NCBI RefSeq assembly: GCF_000379085.1
Contig: NZ_KB905378.1
Span: 269,801-333,800, forward strand
Reading direction: 5' to 3'
Length of the DNA stretch: 64,000 nucleotides
Source: Halomicrobium katesii DSM 19301
GTDB lineage: Archaea > Halobacteriota > Halobacteria > Halobacteriales > Haloarculaceae
A program made the position numbers and the translations under genes. The stretch's first letter is position 1; the number at the start of each line of letters is the position of its first letter. The notes beneath the pieces are model-generated. The model saw only the letters and a list, made by a program, of their open reading frames with translations, was not told the DNA's origin and did not search any database. Below are positions 1-8,604 of the stretch, in pieces.

Positions 1-1
1 T

Positions 2-1330
2 CGCTTCGCCGACGACCGGCTGGAGGACCTGCTGTACTACGTGCTGCGTGACCTCGTGGGGTACGGGAAGCTGACGGTCCCGGTCCGAGACCCGACGCTG
101 GAGGACATCGAGGCCAACAGGGTCGACGAGCGGATCAAGGTCGTCCCGCGGCTGGACGTGGGCCACAACGAACGCGTCCCGACGAACCTCTGCTTCGAGA
201 GCGAACGGGCGTTCGTCAACGTCGTGACCAAGCTCGCGGCCGACGACGGCACCGAACTCAACGCCTCGACGCCGAGCGCGAAGGTGAACCTCAGCCCCGA
301 CGGCGTCGAGGAGACGATCCGGTGTGCCGTTGCACTCCCGACGATCAGCGAGGACGGCCCACATATCTCCATCCGGAAGCAGTCGCCGGACCCGATGACA
401 CCGGTCGACCTGATCGAACGGGGCGCGCTCCCGACGGAACTGGTCGCACTGCTGTGGCTGTTGTACGAGCACCACGGCGTCGTGCTGTTCTGTGGGCCGA
501 CCGGCGTCGGCAAGACGACGCTGATGAACGCCCACATGCCGTTCATCCCCTATCGTGATCGCCCGATCTCGATCGACGAGGGGTCCCGAGAGGTGTTCAT
601 CCCACACGAGACCGGCGTCTCGCTGACGACCAGAGACCACGAACGGGACCACCGCCGCGTGACGATGGCCGACCTGATGACCGAGTGTAACTACCTGAAC
701 CCGGACGTGGAGGTCATCGCCGAGGTCAACACGCCCGAGAGCTTCGAGACGTTCGCCGAGACGCTGAACACGGGTCACGGGCTGCTCGGGACGACTCACG
801 CCGAGGACGTGGAGACGCTGGTCAACCGCGTCGTCGAACAGGGCCTGCCCCCCTACCTCCTCCAGGAGATCGATCTCCTCGTGTTCCCGAAGCGAGTGGG
901 CGAAGACCGCTTCGTGGGAGAGGTCGTGGAGATCGTCGACGAGACCACCTACCGAGCGCTCGACCGGGACGCCGACCGCTGTGGCGTCGTCCGGAAGGCC
1001 GACGCCACGGTGTACTGGAACACCGTCTGCACACGCGGTCGAAACGGCGAGTTCGAACTCGCGGGGCTGGTCGGCGACGGGAGCGATCCGATCCACGCCT
1101 TCGAGCGGCTGGCCGACCAGACCGACCAGACGGTCGACGGCGTCGAAGCCATGTTCGAACGCCGACACCGCTACGTCCAGTATCTCGTACAGGAGGGGAT
1201 CACCGACGCCGACGAGCTGTTCGCGCTGCTTGCGGACCTCGAGACCGACGAGGCGGCGACGGTCGAGCGGCTACACCGCCAACGGGCCGACGAACCGACG
1301 GTCCGCGGGGAGGAGATCGATGGCGACTGA
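2..1330 (+). CDS. Type II/IV secretion system ATPase (PilB/GspE family), 5' end outside window
   Basis: This hexameric ATPase would power assembly of a type IV pilus or related secretion filament at the cytoplasmic face of the membrane. The frame is open from the first bases, so the gene starts upstream; a GTG at 41 is only an internal codon. The Walker A motif GPTGVGKTT is encoded from about 494. A Walker B-like IAEVNTPE segment and a His box (GHGLLGTTHAED) follow, all usual for GspE/PilB/ArlI proteins. The C-terminal ~100 residues are acidic and variable. The next gene, a T2SSF membrane platform, starts 11 bp before this stop, so the two are co-transcribed. The pilin-like genes that follow favour a pilus-type system over the archaellum. 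The exact paralogue (PilB3 or another) cannot be fixed from this fragment. Confidence 0.9.
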   Translation, partial: RFADDRLEDLLYYVLRDLVGYGKLTVPVRDPTLEDIEANRVDERIKVVPRLDVGHNERVPTNLCFESERAFVNVVTKLAADDGTELNASTPSAKVNLSPDGVEETIRCAVALPTISEDGPHISIRKQSPDPMTPVDLIERGALPTELVALLWLLYEHHGVVLFCGPTGVGKTTLMNAHMPFIPYRDRPISIDEGSREVFIPHETGVSLTTRDHERDHRRVTMADLMTECNYLNPDVEVIAEVNTPESFETFAETLNTGHGLLGTTHAEDVETLVNRVVEQGLPPYLLQEIDLLVFPKRVGEDRFVGEVVEIVDETTYRALDRDADRCGVVRKADATVYWNTVCTRGRNGEFELAGLVGDGSDPIHAFERLADQTDQTVDGVEAMFERRHRYVQYLVQEGITDADELFALLADLETDEAATVERLHRQRADEPTVRGEEIDGD

Positions 1331-3212
1331 GACGCCACGGCAGCTGAACCCGCTCGATCGGGGCCTGTACGCCCTGTTCGCACAGCACGCAGACAGCGGC
1401 CGCCACGACGGTGACAGAGTTCGGTACCGGGCCGCAGATCTGGACGCGAGCTTCGAGCTGTATCTGGCCCGAACGTACGGACTGGCCTGGGTGGCCGGAC
1501 TCGCCGGGTGTCTCTTCGTGCTGGTCGTCACCGCGGTCGTCCCGCCGGCCGTCCTGGCCGAGGTCGTCGCGTTCTTCCGGAACGGCGTGCCCATCGTCAA
1601 TCAGGTCCACTGGCCGGTCGTCCCGCGACCCGTCGTCGCCGTCGGGGCCGGGCTGGTCGGCGGTGGAACGCTGCGATTGCTCGTCTTGCGGGTCGGTAGT
1701 ACGTACCTGCGGTGGGTGGGCGAGGCACGGCGCAGCGACATCGAAGCGACCCTCCCCGGTGCCGTTCGCTACCTCCGCGTGCTCGCGTCGGGAGAACACG
1801 ATCAGCGGGCGATGCTCGGCCGCGTCGCCGACCAGGACGCCTACGGAGAGACAGCCGTCGCCTTCCAGCGGATCCTCAACCGGGCTGCGCTGACCGGCAG
1901 TCTCGACGAGGGGCTGGAACACGTCGCAAGCGAGACGCCCTCGCGGGATCTGCTGGCACCGTTCCTGCTGAAGTTCCGCGAGCACGCCAACCAGAGCGCC
2001 GACGCGCTGGAGGGGTACCTCCAGATGGAGGGGCGGCTCCTCTCACACGAACAGTCGCGTCGCCACGAGCGCGCGACGGGGTTCCTCGAACTCCTGGCCG
2101 AGCTGTTCGTCGTGTTGCTCGTCTTGCCGGCGCTGCTGGTGTTGATCGTGACGATCATGGGCGTGCTCTCGCCGGGGCTGTCAGAGCGGGTCGCCACGCC
2201 CGCGGGACCGATGACCGTCCGGAGCGTGCTCGTCTACGGTAGTGCCGGCTTCGTCCTCGCGGCGGGCGCGTCGGCGTCGCTGCTGGTCGCTGCGATTCGG
2301 CCACACAGCGCCAGCGCACCGTCCTACACCGCTCCGGCGTCGCTCCGCTCGATCGTCGAGACGGCGAGTCGGAACCCCGCAAGCGCTGCGCGCGTGCTGG
2401 CCCCGACGGTACCCGTCGTCGTCGCCGTCCTCGCGGGACTCGGGTATCGGCCGATCAACGTCGCCCTGCTCGCCTACGTCGCGTACGGACTCCCGGTCGG
2501 GGCCGTCGCAGTTCGACGCGCCAAAGTCGACGACGCGAAAGACCGCGAGATTCAGGACTTCGTCCACGCCGTGTCGGGCCACGTCAGTCTGGGTCGGCCG
2601 TTCAGCGAGGCCGTCGAGCGGGTGGCCGAGGAGGTCGATCTGGGCGCGCTCCAGTCGGACGTGGACCGGCTCGCGTTCACGCTCGGCCTGACCGCCAGTC
2701 CGGACGACGACGCCACCGACGGCCGGGCCGCGGCACTCGATCGGTTCGTCGAGCGGGTCGGGACGCCGATGGCAGAGCAGACGATCGGGCTCGTCGTCGG
2801 CGCTCTCGACGCCGGCAGCGACGCCGAAGACGTGTTCGAGACCCTCCAGACGGAGATCGGGAAGCTCTACCACGAGCGCAAAGCGCTCCGCTCGTCGCTG
2901 CTCGTCTACGTCGCCGTCGGCTGGACGACGGCGCTGCTCGTGGTCGGGATCGTCGTCGCGGTCAACGCCTACGTGCTGGACGGGTTCGCACAGCTCTCGA
3001 CGGTGTCGAGTGGCCCCGGAATCACGATCGATCCGACCGCCGTCGATCCGCCCCGAGACCGCTATCGGTTCTACGTCGTCACGCAGGCGACGATGCTTGG
3101 CTGTGGGTGGTTCGCCGGCACCGCGAGCCGCGGGCGCTACGAGGCGCTGTTACACTCGGGCGCGCTCGTCGCCGTGGCCTACGTCGTCTTCACCGGGGCT
3201 GGGATGGTATGA
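1320..3212 (+). CDS. Type II secretion system F-domain membrane platform protein (PilC/TadC-like)
   Basis: This 630-residue protein should be the integral-membrane platform of the pilus machine, coupling the upstream ATPase to pilin extraction and assembly. I chose the ATG at 1320, which overlaps the ATPase stop; the frame is open further upstream but that part is a shadow of the ATPase gene. About nine hydrophobic segments are visible, near residues 50-80, 105-125, 260-285, 300-325, 360-400, 520-550, 585 and 610. Between them lie two cytoplasmic helical regions resembling duplicated T2SSF domains, as in haloarchaeal PilC proteins. Its stop overlaps the next start as ATGA, which indicates tight translational coupling to the pilin-like genes. 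Confidence 0.88.
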   Translation: MATETPRQLNPLDRGLYALFAQHADSGRHDGDRVRYRAADLDASFELYLARTYGLAWVAGLAGCLFVLVVTAVVPPAVLAEVVAFFRNGVPIVNQVHWPVVPRPVVAVGAGLVGGGTLRLLVLRVGSTYLRWVGEARRSDIEATLPGAVRYLRVLASGEHDQRAMLGRVADQDAYGETAVAFQRILNRAALTGSLDEGLEHVASETPSRDLLAPFLLKFREHANQSADALEGYLQMEGRLLSHEQSRRHERATGFLELLAELFVVLLVLPALLVLIVTIMGVLSPGLSERVATPAGPMTVRSVLVYGSAGFVLAAGASASLLVAAIRPHSASAPSYTAPASLRSIVETASRNPASAARVLAPTVPVVVAVLAGLGYRPINVALLAYVAYGLPVGAVAVRRAKVDDAKDREIQDFVHAVSGHVSLGRPFSEAVERVAEEVDLGALQSDVDRLAFTLGLTASPDDDATDGRAAALDRFVERVGTPMAEQTIGLVVGALDAGSDAEDVFETLQTEIGKLYHERKALRSSLLVYVAVGWTTALLVVGIVVAVNAYVLDGFAQLSTVSSGPGITIDPTAVDPPRDRYRFYVVTQATMLGCGWFAGTASRGRYEALLHSGALVAVAYVVFTGAGMV

Positions 3213-3916
3213 CCGAGCGCGCACAGTCTCACGTCGTCGGCGTGGTCCTGTTGCTCGGACTGACAGCCATCGCGATGGGCGGGCTGACCGCGACGATCGG
3301 GACGATCGTCGACGACCAGACCGCGAGTGCGGACGCGACCCGCGTCGCAGACGACCTCGACGCCGCGTTGCGGCCGGTCGAGACGACGGGGCATCGCTCG
3401 GCGACGGTCAGCTTCGCCGACGGGACCCTCGGCGTCGAAGACCGGGAGCTCCGCGTCCTCGACAGCAGTGGCGTCGTGGCGACTGTCGAGACGGACGCCG
3501 TGGTCTTCGAGAGCGAGCAGCGCCGCGTCGGGGCCGTCGCCGGTGCGATCACCCGCGGTCGGGGAGACAACACGTGGCTCAGAGCGACGCCACCGATCAC
3601 GAGCGGGCCAGGGGTTCTCGTCGTCGGCGCACAGCGGCTCAACGGCACCGGCAGCGTCGGCGGCACGGGCGGCGTGACGACGACGCTCCGGACCAACGTC
3701 ACACACGACCGGCAGGCACTCGGGAGCGGCGAGTACCGGGTCGCGATCGAGACGGCGACCCCCGACGCGTTCGAGCGATTCGCACGGGAGCGCGGTCTGG
3801 ACGCGACGGTCCGGGACCTCGACGGCGACGGTGTCCCCAGCGTCGTGATCGAGTTCGAGGGGACGCGGACGGCGTATCTGGTCGTCCACGACATGCGACT
3901 GGAGGTGGGGACGTGA
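3209..3916 (+). CDS. Pilin/archaellin-like N-terminal domain protein (DUF7289-like)
   Basis: A 235-residue predicted minor pilin or pseudopilin. The start at 3209 lies in the ATGA overlap with the platform gene. Residues 4-30 have the class III signal layout: a charged tip (TERAQS), then an uninterrupted hydrophobic helix that would build the filament core. A prepilin peptidase would cleave near the RA-Q junction. The remaining ~200 residues are beta-rich and polar, with several N-x-T/S sequons in the middle (for example NGT and NVT), fitting an extracellular domain. The DUF assignment rests on recollection of the haloarchaeal family and is less certain than the pilin-like architecture. It is the first of four consecutive overlapping pilin-like genes. 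Confidence 0.72.
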   Translation: MTERAQSHVVGVVLLLGLTAIAMGGLTATIGTIVDDQTASADATRVADDLDAALRPVETTGHRSATVSFADGTLGVEDRELRVLDSSGVVATVETDAVVFESEQRRVGAVAGAITRGRGDNTWLRATPPITSGPGVLVVGAQRLNGTGSVGGTGGVTTTLRTNVTHDRQALGSGEYRVAIETATPDAFERFARERGLDATVRDLDGDGVPSVVIEFEGTRTAYLVVHDMRLEVGT

Positions 3917-4362
3917 ACGACCGCGCGGTCACGCCGGTCGTCGAGAAGACGATCACGATCGGACTGGTCGCGCTCTTTCTGGCCGGCATGACCACTGCGC
4001 TGTTCGGCGGAGCGGTCCCGGCGGCCCGCGACGCCGCCGGTGGGTCGATCGGCGATCGGACGCTGGCGACGGCGACCGAGCGCGTCGAGCAAGCGATCCC
4101 GCCAAACGTCGCGAACGTGACCGTCCGCGAGCGCGTCAGGTTGCCGGCGACGATCCGGGGCAGCGGCTACGCGGTCGAAGCCGACGGTCGATCGCTCGTC
4201 CTCGATCATCCCGAACCGGCAGTCGGTGGTCGCAGTCGGCTGGTGGTGCCACCGAGCGTACAGCGAGTGAGCGGCTCGTGGGAGAGCGGGAGTGAACTGG
4301 TCGTCGTCGTCCGGACGGTCGAGGACGATCTGGTGGTCACACTCCGGGAGGGACGCCCGTGA
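3913..4362 (+). CDS. Small pilin-like secreted protein (DUF7266-like)
   Basis: A 149-residue protein starting at GTG 3913, inside a 4-bp overlap with the preceding stop. The N-terminus reads NDRAVTPVVEK followed by a hydrophobic stretch to about residue 35, again a class III-like signal but with a glutamate near the start of the helix, reminiscent of the Glu5 of type IV pilins. The rest is a short domain with an NVT sequon and beta-strand character. Position and overlap place it in the pilus operon as a probable minor subunit. The DUF name is from memory of the family; no enzymatic motif is visible. Confidence 0.7.
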   Translation: MNDRAVTPVVEKTITIGLVALFLAGMTTALFGGAVPAARDAAGGSIGDRTLATATERVEQAIPPNVANVTVRERVRLPATIRGSGYAVEADGRSLVLDHPEPAVGGRSRLVVPPSVQRVSGSWESGSELVVVVRTVEDDLVVTLREGRP

Positions 4363-5057
4363 GTCGGCAGTCGCGGACATCGTGCGGGCGCGCCCAGACC
4401 GGACTACCGGCACTCGCGATCGCGCTCCTCGTCCTGACGATGGTGACCGGCATCAGTCTCGCACTGGCCGACGGCGCGATCGGAGCGGCCGACCGCGAGC
4501 CCGGTGAGCGACGCGTCGCCGTCTCGCTGGCGGCCGGCCTCGTCGCGCCCGAGTCGCCGCTGACGGAACGCGCGAACGTGCTCGACGAGGAGCGGCTGTC
4601 GAACGTCGACCAGCGCCAGTTGCGAACGGCGTTCCCGGTCACCGACGAGACGGCAGTCAGGGTCGAACTCGACGGTGATCCGCTCGTGACGACCGGCACG
4701 CCGCGAACGGGGACGACGATCCGCCGCCTCGTGGTCGTCGAGGAGCGAACGACGGAACGGGTCGAGCCGTCGCTGGGCTGGCAGCGGCGCGTGACGCTGC
4801 CACAGCGGGGCGCTGGCGCACGCGTCACGCTCGTCCCGCCGGCCGGCACGAACGTGACCACGGTCCGAGCGAACGATCGCGTCGTCCTCCACGACGAGGA
4901 CGGGCTCGCCGGCACCTACGAGATCGACCTCTCCAGGTTCGAGACCACGACGTTACAGTTCTCGGCGAGCGGCCCGCTACCCGACGGCAGCGTCGAAGTG
5001 GAGTACGACGCGATCCGGACGCGCAAGGCGACGCTGGCGGTGACTGCCGATGGATAG
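4359..5057 (+). CDS. Pilin-like secreted protein (DUF7263-like)
   Basis: A 232-residue protein beginning at GTG 4359, which overlaps the previous stop by 4 bp. After a basic, Cys-containing tip comes RAQTGLPALAIALLV, a hydrophobic segment ending near residue 38, then an extracellular-looking domain rich in Arg, Thr and Asp with NVT sequons. It shares the R-A-Q plus hydrophobic helix signature with its neighbours. A structural or assembly role in the same filament or secretion device is inferred; nothing in the sequence gives a catalytic function. Its stop lies 8 bp inside the next gene. Confidence 0.7.
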   Translation: MSRQSRTSCGRAQTGLPALAIALLVLTMVTGISLALADGAIGAADREPGERRVAVSLAAGLVAPESPLTERANVLDEERLSNVDQRQLRTAFPVTDETAVRVELDGDPLVTTGTPRTGTTIRRLVVVEERTTERVEPSLGWQRRVTLPQRGAGARVTLVPPAGTNVTTVRANDRVVLHDEDGLAGTYEIDLSRFETTTLQFSASGPLPDGSVEVEYDAIRTRKATLAVTADG

Positions 5058-5454
5058 GGCACAGCTACCGGTCTCGCTGCTGGAAGCAGCTCTCGGCGTC
5101 GTCGTGATCCTCGCGGTCGCGCTGGGGTTCGTCGTCGGCGTGCCCGCGCCCGACACCCGAGAGCCACAGTTGACCGCCTACGCGAACGACGCGGCGACGA
5201 TCCTGGTGAACGAACCGCCGGAACACCGCGATGCGACCCGGCTGGCCGAGGTTCTCGCCGACGAGCAGTCCTTCCAGCGAGAACGGGGCGAACTACGGGA
5301 CCGGACCGGTGCGATCCTGCCCGACAACGTCATGTTCAGGCTCGAAACACCACACGGAGCCGTCGGGTATCCCGTCCCCGGGGGCGTCACCACCGGCGAG
5401 GCCACCGTGACGACCGTCGAGGGAGCGCTGACGATCCGGGTGTGGTACGCGTAG
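5050..5454 (+). CDS. Small pilin-like protein (DUF7262-like)
   Basis: A 134-residue protein with ATG 5050 overlapping the upstream stop. It starts MDRAQLPVSLLEAALGVVV, the class III-like signal with a Glu after the leucines, and the hydrophobic helix ends near residue 30. A conserved-looking VPAPDTRE stretch and a short soluble domain follow. It closes the uninterrupted run of overlapping genes. A further pilin-like gene lies 0.7 kb downstream, separated by a reverse-strand gene. Function beyond pilus/secretion association is not determinable here. Confidence 0.7.
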   Translation: MDRAQLPVSLLEAALGVVVILAVALGFVVGVPAPDTREPQLTAYANDAATILVNEPPEHRDATRLAEVLADEQSFQRERGELRDRTGAILPDNVMFRLETPHGAVGYPVPGGVTTGEATVTTVEGALTIRVWYA

Positions 5455-5507
5455 CCGGCGACACGACGAGTCGGCCGGAGCGACGCGCGGGCGAAAATGG
5501 TGGACGG

Positions 5508-6014
5508 TCACTCGTGGGCGGCGTCACCGCCAGATCGAAGCGTAGAGGCGGCACCGACGAGCGCGGTCACGCCGCCGACGACGACGAACTTCACGGGTCC
5601 GTCGGAGGGCTCGTTTTCGAGGAACGCCTGCCCCGGCGAAGCGGGGTTGACGTACGCCGTCACCGTCTCGCCGACCTCGTACTCCGAGAGGGCGTCCTCG
5701 GCCGCCGAGCGGGTGTCGTAGTCCGTCGCGATGCTCGACGGGCGAATATCGTTGCCGGTGTAGGTCGTGCCGTCGTACTGGTACTCGAAGGCGACCGTCG
5801 GCTCGTAGTCCGTGCGGCCACGCCGCTGGGGAATCGTCTCGACGCCGGTGTCGGTGATCGTCGCCTCGATCGTCGTCGTATCCGACAGCGTTTGGGTCTG
5901 TTGCTGGTATTCGTACGCGCCGTAGCCGGCGATGGCGACACCGACCACGAGGATGAAGACACTGCCCTGGAGGAGATCGAGTTGTTTGCCTGCGAGTGAG
6001 AGTTTCGGGGACAC
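5508..6014 (-). CDS. DUF3592-type membrane protein
   Basis: A 168-residue protein read right to left from GTG 6014. It has two hydrophobic helices, about residues 14-34 and 138-158, around a beta-rich extracytoplasmic segment with the periodic YEPTVAFEYQYDGTTYTG pattern typical of DUF3592 proteins (unknown function, found in bacteria and haloarchaea). It sits opposite in orientation inside an otherwise co-directional pilin cluster, separating the last pilin-like gene from the rest, so it is probably a later arrival or an independent unit. The promoter would lie in 6015-6060, where the sequence 'gacttaaaacc' supplies an AT-rich box. The start codon is the least certain part. Confidence 0.7.
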   Translation of the reverse strand: MSPKLSLAGKQLDLLQGSVFILVVGVAIAGYGAYEYQQQTQTLSDTTTIEATITDTGVETIPQRRGRTDYEPTVAFEYQYDGTTYTGNDIRPSSIATDYDTRSAAEDALSEYEVGETVTAYVNPASPGQAFLENEPSDGPVKFVVVGGVTALVGAASTLRSGGDAAHE

Positions 6015-6140
6015 GCCGACAGCTGAGATCCCGAAACGACTTAAAACCCGGACGCTTGCGACGGGACCGACGACGGCCTCGTACTGTCGAGAGGGCTTCG
6101 CGTAGAGTTACGGCAGGTCGCCCGCTCCGAGAGGCGACAC

Positions 6141-6146
6141 TTTATG
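6141..6146 (+). promoter_or_regulatory. TATA box for the DUF7261-like pilin gene
   Basis: The AT-rich hexamer TTTATG lies about 28-33 bp before GTG 6174. This is the spacing expected for a leaderless haloarchaeal transcript, and it supports that start over the in-frame ATG at 6144, which falls inside the box. Confidence 0.5.
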
Positions 6147-6173
6147 TTCTATCGAGTAAGAGCGAATCATACT

Positions 6174-6722
6174 GTGCTTTCGAGACGCCCGGACGCCCGG
6201 CGTGGGCAACTCGTCCTCGTCGCGGCAGTCGTCGTCGCCGTCGCGCTGATCCCGATCGTGGTGGCGTATCTACAGCTGGGCTATCACGCCGACGTGCGCG
6301 CTGGCGGAGACTACGACGATCCGACGGCCGACGCGACGCGAACGCTGACGCGGGCGCTGGCGACGGCAAGCGCAGACGTACCCGCAGAGCACGGGTGGAC
6401 CGACCGCGACGACGCGGCGACGACCGTCCGTGATCGGCTCGAACCCCGCATCGAACACGTCGAGCGGGCACGCCTCGACGCCGGCACGGCGCGATCGCTG
6501 AGCTACAACGCGACGGACGCCCAGCGGTGGGCGGCGTCGTCGTGTCCGAGTGGCGACGGACGGTCGTTTGGTCGCTGTGTCGCGATCGACGGCGTCGTCG
6601 TACAGGAGCGGGCCGATCGGACACACGTCCTGGGCGTCGCCGTCGACCTCACCGTGACGAGCGAGCGCGGACGGACGGTCGCGACGGTACGGGTGCCGAC
6701 GGTGGCGGGCCGTGAGAGCTGA
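6174..6722 (+). CDS. Pilin-like protein (DUF7261-like), detached member of the pilus cluster
   Basis: A 182-residue protein. I prefer GTG 6174 to ATG 6144 because the latter overlaps the predicted TATA box. The N-terminus (RRGQLVLVAAVVVAVALIP) has the same R-G/A-Q plus hydrophobic helix seen in the four genes ending at 5454, then a polar domain with two cysteines (around the SSCPSG and GRCVAI motifs) that could form a disulfide outside the cell. It most likely belongs functionally to the upstream pilus operon but has its own promoter. The DUF number is from memory and the molecular role is unknown. Confidence 0.68.
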   Translation: MLSRRPDARRGQLVLVAAVVVAVALIPIVVAYLQLGYHADVRAGGDYDDPTADATRTLTRALATASADVPAEHGWTDRDDAATTVRDRLEPRIEHVERARLDAGTARSLSYNATDAQRWAASSCPSGDGRSFGRCVAIDGVVVQERADRTHVLGVAVDLTVTSERGRTVATVRVPTVAGRES

Positions 6723-6786
6723 CGAAGACGAACCGCTGCGAGCGTCAGGTATTTGTTTTCGAGAGAACAACTCCGGGAGAGTACCG

Positions 6787-7596
6787 ATGACAGACCGAGA
6801 GGTGATGAGCGATCTCCAGTTCCTGACTGGATCGCGTCACCGGGCGACGATGCTCGCCGCACTCAGCGAGGAGCCGCTGCGCCCGACGGAGCTCTGTGAC
6901 CGCGTCGAGGCGACGAGGACCACGGTCCAGCGAATCCTCGCCGGTTTTCGAGAGCGGACCTGGGCCGAGAAGATCGACGGGCGGTATCGAGCGACGCTGA
7001 CGGGGCGACGAATACACGAGCGATATCGCACCCTCTGGGAGACCGTCGAGCGAGCCGACAGGCTCGCACCACTGGCGACGCATCTGGATCCGTTCGACGG
7101 GCCGCTCCCGGTCGAAGCGTTCGATCGTGGAACGATCACGGAGGCGACCGAGCAAGAGCCCCTGGCAGCCGTCGACCGCATCGTCGAGTGGCTGAGAGAC
7201 AGCCGGGGCGACCACATCGAGACGACGACACCCATCGTCGCCAACACGTTCAACGAGACCGTCTCGGGACTGTTGGAGACGGATCTCAGCGTCGAGATGG
7301 TGATCGACGAGAACGTGTTGGAACGATCGATGACCGACTTCGAGACCGCACTCGAACGCGGGCAGACACACGGGTGTGTCGACGTGTGGGTCGCGCCGGA
7401 ACCGTTGACCGACGGACTGATGGTCCGCTCGGACCGCGCCGCCGTCGTCGCCTACGACGAGACGAACAACGTCCGTGCGGTGCTCGAATCGGACGACGAG
7501 ACCGTCGTCGAGTGGGGACGCCGGCAGTTCGAGACGACGAAGGACCGGGCACGACCACTGGCAGACGTACTCTCCGAGAGTAGCGGTGAGGAGTAG
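6787..7596 (+). CDS. Winged-helix transcriptional regulator, haloarchaeal two-domain type
   Basis: A 269-residue predicted DNA-binding regulator. Residues about 8-75 form a winged HTH (LRPTELCDRVEATRTTVQRILAG is the recognition-helix region), resembling MarR/ArsR-like haloarchaeal regulators. Residues 90-265 form an effector-like domain of the kind often seen in HTH proteins annotated only by DUF. The ATG at 6787 is chosen because upstream codons read into low-quality sequence. There is no neighbouring operon partner, so the target is unknown. Ligand binding by the C-terminal half is inference from architecture only. Confidence 0.75.
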   Translation: MTDREVMSDLQFLTGSRHRATMLAALSEEPLRPTELCDRVEATRTTVQRILAGFRERTWAEKIDGRYRATLTGRRIHERYRTLWETVERADRLAPLATHLDPFDGPLPVEAFDRGTITEATEQEPLAAVDRIVEWLRDSRGDHIETTTPIVANTFNETVSGLLETDLSVEMVIDENVLERSMTDFETALERGQTHGCVDVWVAPEPLTDGLMVRSDRAAVVAYDETNNVRAVLESDDETVVEWGRRQFETTKDRARPLADVLSESSGEE

Positions 7597-7738
7597 CGCG
7601 AATCGTCAGCGGGGTGGTGCTCGACGCCGCCGGACGGCGGGTCGAACCACGGGCTCGGCTACGGGGCAGTCCGAGGTGGCGACGCCACCACGTATCGATG
7701 GCAGTTCTTACGGCATCTATAGTTACCTGCCGGAAGGT

Positions 7739-7755
7739 GTTACAGGGTCTGTAAC
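7739..7755. promoter_or_regulatory. Perfect 7-bp inverted repeat, candidate operator
   Basis: GTTACAG (7739-7745), spacer GGT, CTGTAAC (7749-7755). It lies about 40 bp upstream of the TATA box of the small HTH gene and is not part of any coding frame I accept. Its size and symmetry fit a dimeric regulator site, possibly autoregulatory. Confidence 0.5.
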
Positions 7756-7792
7756 ATCATCGAACGCACAGAGCGGGCGGTTCTGCACATCG

Positions 7793-7800
7793 TATATATA
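7793..7800 (+). promoter_or_regulatory. TATA box of the small HTH gene
   Basis: TATATATA lies 23-30 bp before ATG 7823, the ideal position for leaderless transcription. It fixes the start of the 77-residue HTH protein against the longer open frame. Confidence 0.65.
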
Positions 7801-7822
7801 CTCGCCGACCGAACTGTCGGAC

Positions 7823-8056
7823 ATGTCACCGCCCGGACGTGAAGTCGAGTACACAGAATCCGACGTGATCGAGGTGTTCAAAGACCGCGACGACTACGCC
7901 GAGCCGTTGACGGCCTCCGAAGTCGCGGAGTTGCTTGGCTGTTCCCGACGGACCGCCCTGAACAAACTGCACGACCTCCAGGAGGGGACGGATCTGACGA
8001 GCAAGAAGGTCGGCGGCCGGAGCCGCGTCTGGTGGATCCCGGTTCGGATGGACTAG
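7823..8056 (+). CDS. Small helix-turn-helix protein
   Basis: A 77-residue acidic protein that is almost entirely a single wHTH: TASEVAELLGCSRRTALNKL is helix-turn-helix, followed by a short wing ending in VWWIPV. Such one-domain HTH proteins are common in haloarchaea and often autoregulate. The strong TATA box and the palindrome upstream suit that idea. The stop overlaps the end of the convergent gene by 4 bp. The targets are unknown. Confidence 0.75.
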   Translation: MSPPGREVEYTESDVIEVFKDRDDYAEPLTASEVAELLGCSRRTALNKLHDLQEGTDLTSKKVGGRSRVWWIPVRMD

Positions 8057-8604
8057 TCGAAGCCCCACTCTTCGGCCCGTCGCTTGGCTTCCGCTCGGGC
8101 CTGTTGTTTGATCGCGTCGATCTTCGCTTCGTCGTCGAGAAACGCCTCGACTGCACCGGCGTCAGAGCGGTCGGGACCGTCGTCGTCTGCCGGCGTTTCC
8201 GTCTCCCGGTCGGCCGGAGCGGCGCGCCTGGTGCTGGCTGCGAGGGCGGGATCGCCAGCGAGACGCTCGGCGGGCATCCCGGGTGGCACTGCGAGTTCGG
8301 CGTGATCGCCGATCTGGTCCAGTGCCGCGTCGTCGAGCGCGACGAGCTCGACGTGGTAAGGCCCCGGCATCCCCAGATCGGCCAGCGCACTGGGGCCGCC
8401 ACGATCCGTCCCGGTGTAGTAGGCCTGTTCGGGCACGCCGTCGCGAAACGTGACGATTCCGTGGCCGCCAGCGTCCAGCAACAGCGTCTCCTGAGGTTCG
8501 AAGACGGCGTAGCCGGTCAGGGACCGATCGAGCGCGGCCGCCAGCGGATCGCGCGGCTCGGCGACGACCCGCGAGTGGACCAGCCTGCCCTCGGGAACGT
8601 TCAT
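8053..8604 (-). CDS. Conserved haloarchaeal protein of unknown function, partner of MinD-like ATPase
   Basis: A 183-residue acidic protein starting at ATG 8604, overlapping the stop of the MinD-like gene by 4 bp, so the two are translated together. The N-terminal ~110 residues look like a compact alpha/beta domain. Residues 120-150 are low-complexity acidic, and the C-terminus is a charged helix (AKIDAIKQQARAEAKRRAEEW) that could be a coiled coil. I recognise it only as a conserved haloarchaeal hypothetical. The operon arrangement suggests it is an effector, cargo or regulator of the ATPase. Confidence 0.65.
   Translation of the reverse strand: MNVPEGRLVHSRVVAEPRDPLAAALDRSLTGYAVFEPQETLLLDAGGHGIVTFRDGVPEQAYYTGTDRGGPSALADLGMPGPYHVELVALDDAALDQIGDHAELAVPPGMPAERLAGDPALAASTRRAAPADRETETPADDDGPDRSDAGAVEAFLDDEAKIDAIKQQARAEAKRRAEEWGFD

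Noticed and set aside
6144-6173. ATG 6144 as start of the DUF7261-like gene
   Set aside because: It lies within the probable TATA box; GTG 6174 has leaderless spacing.
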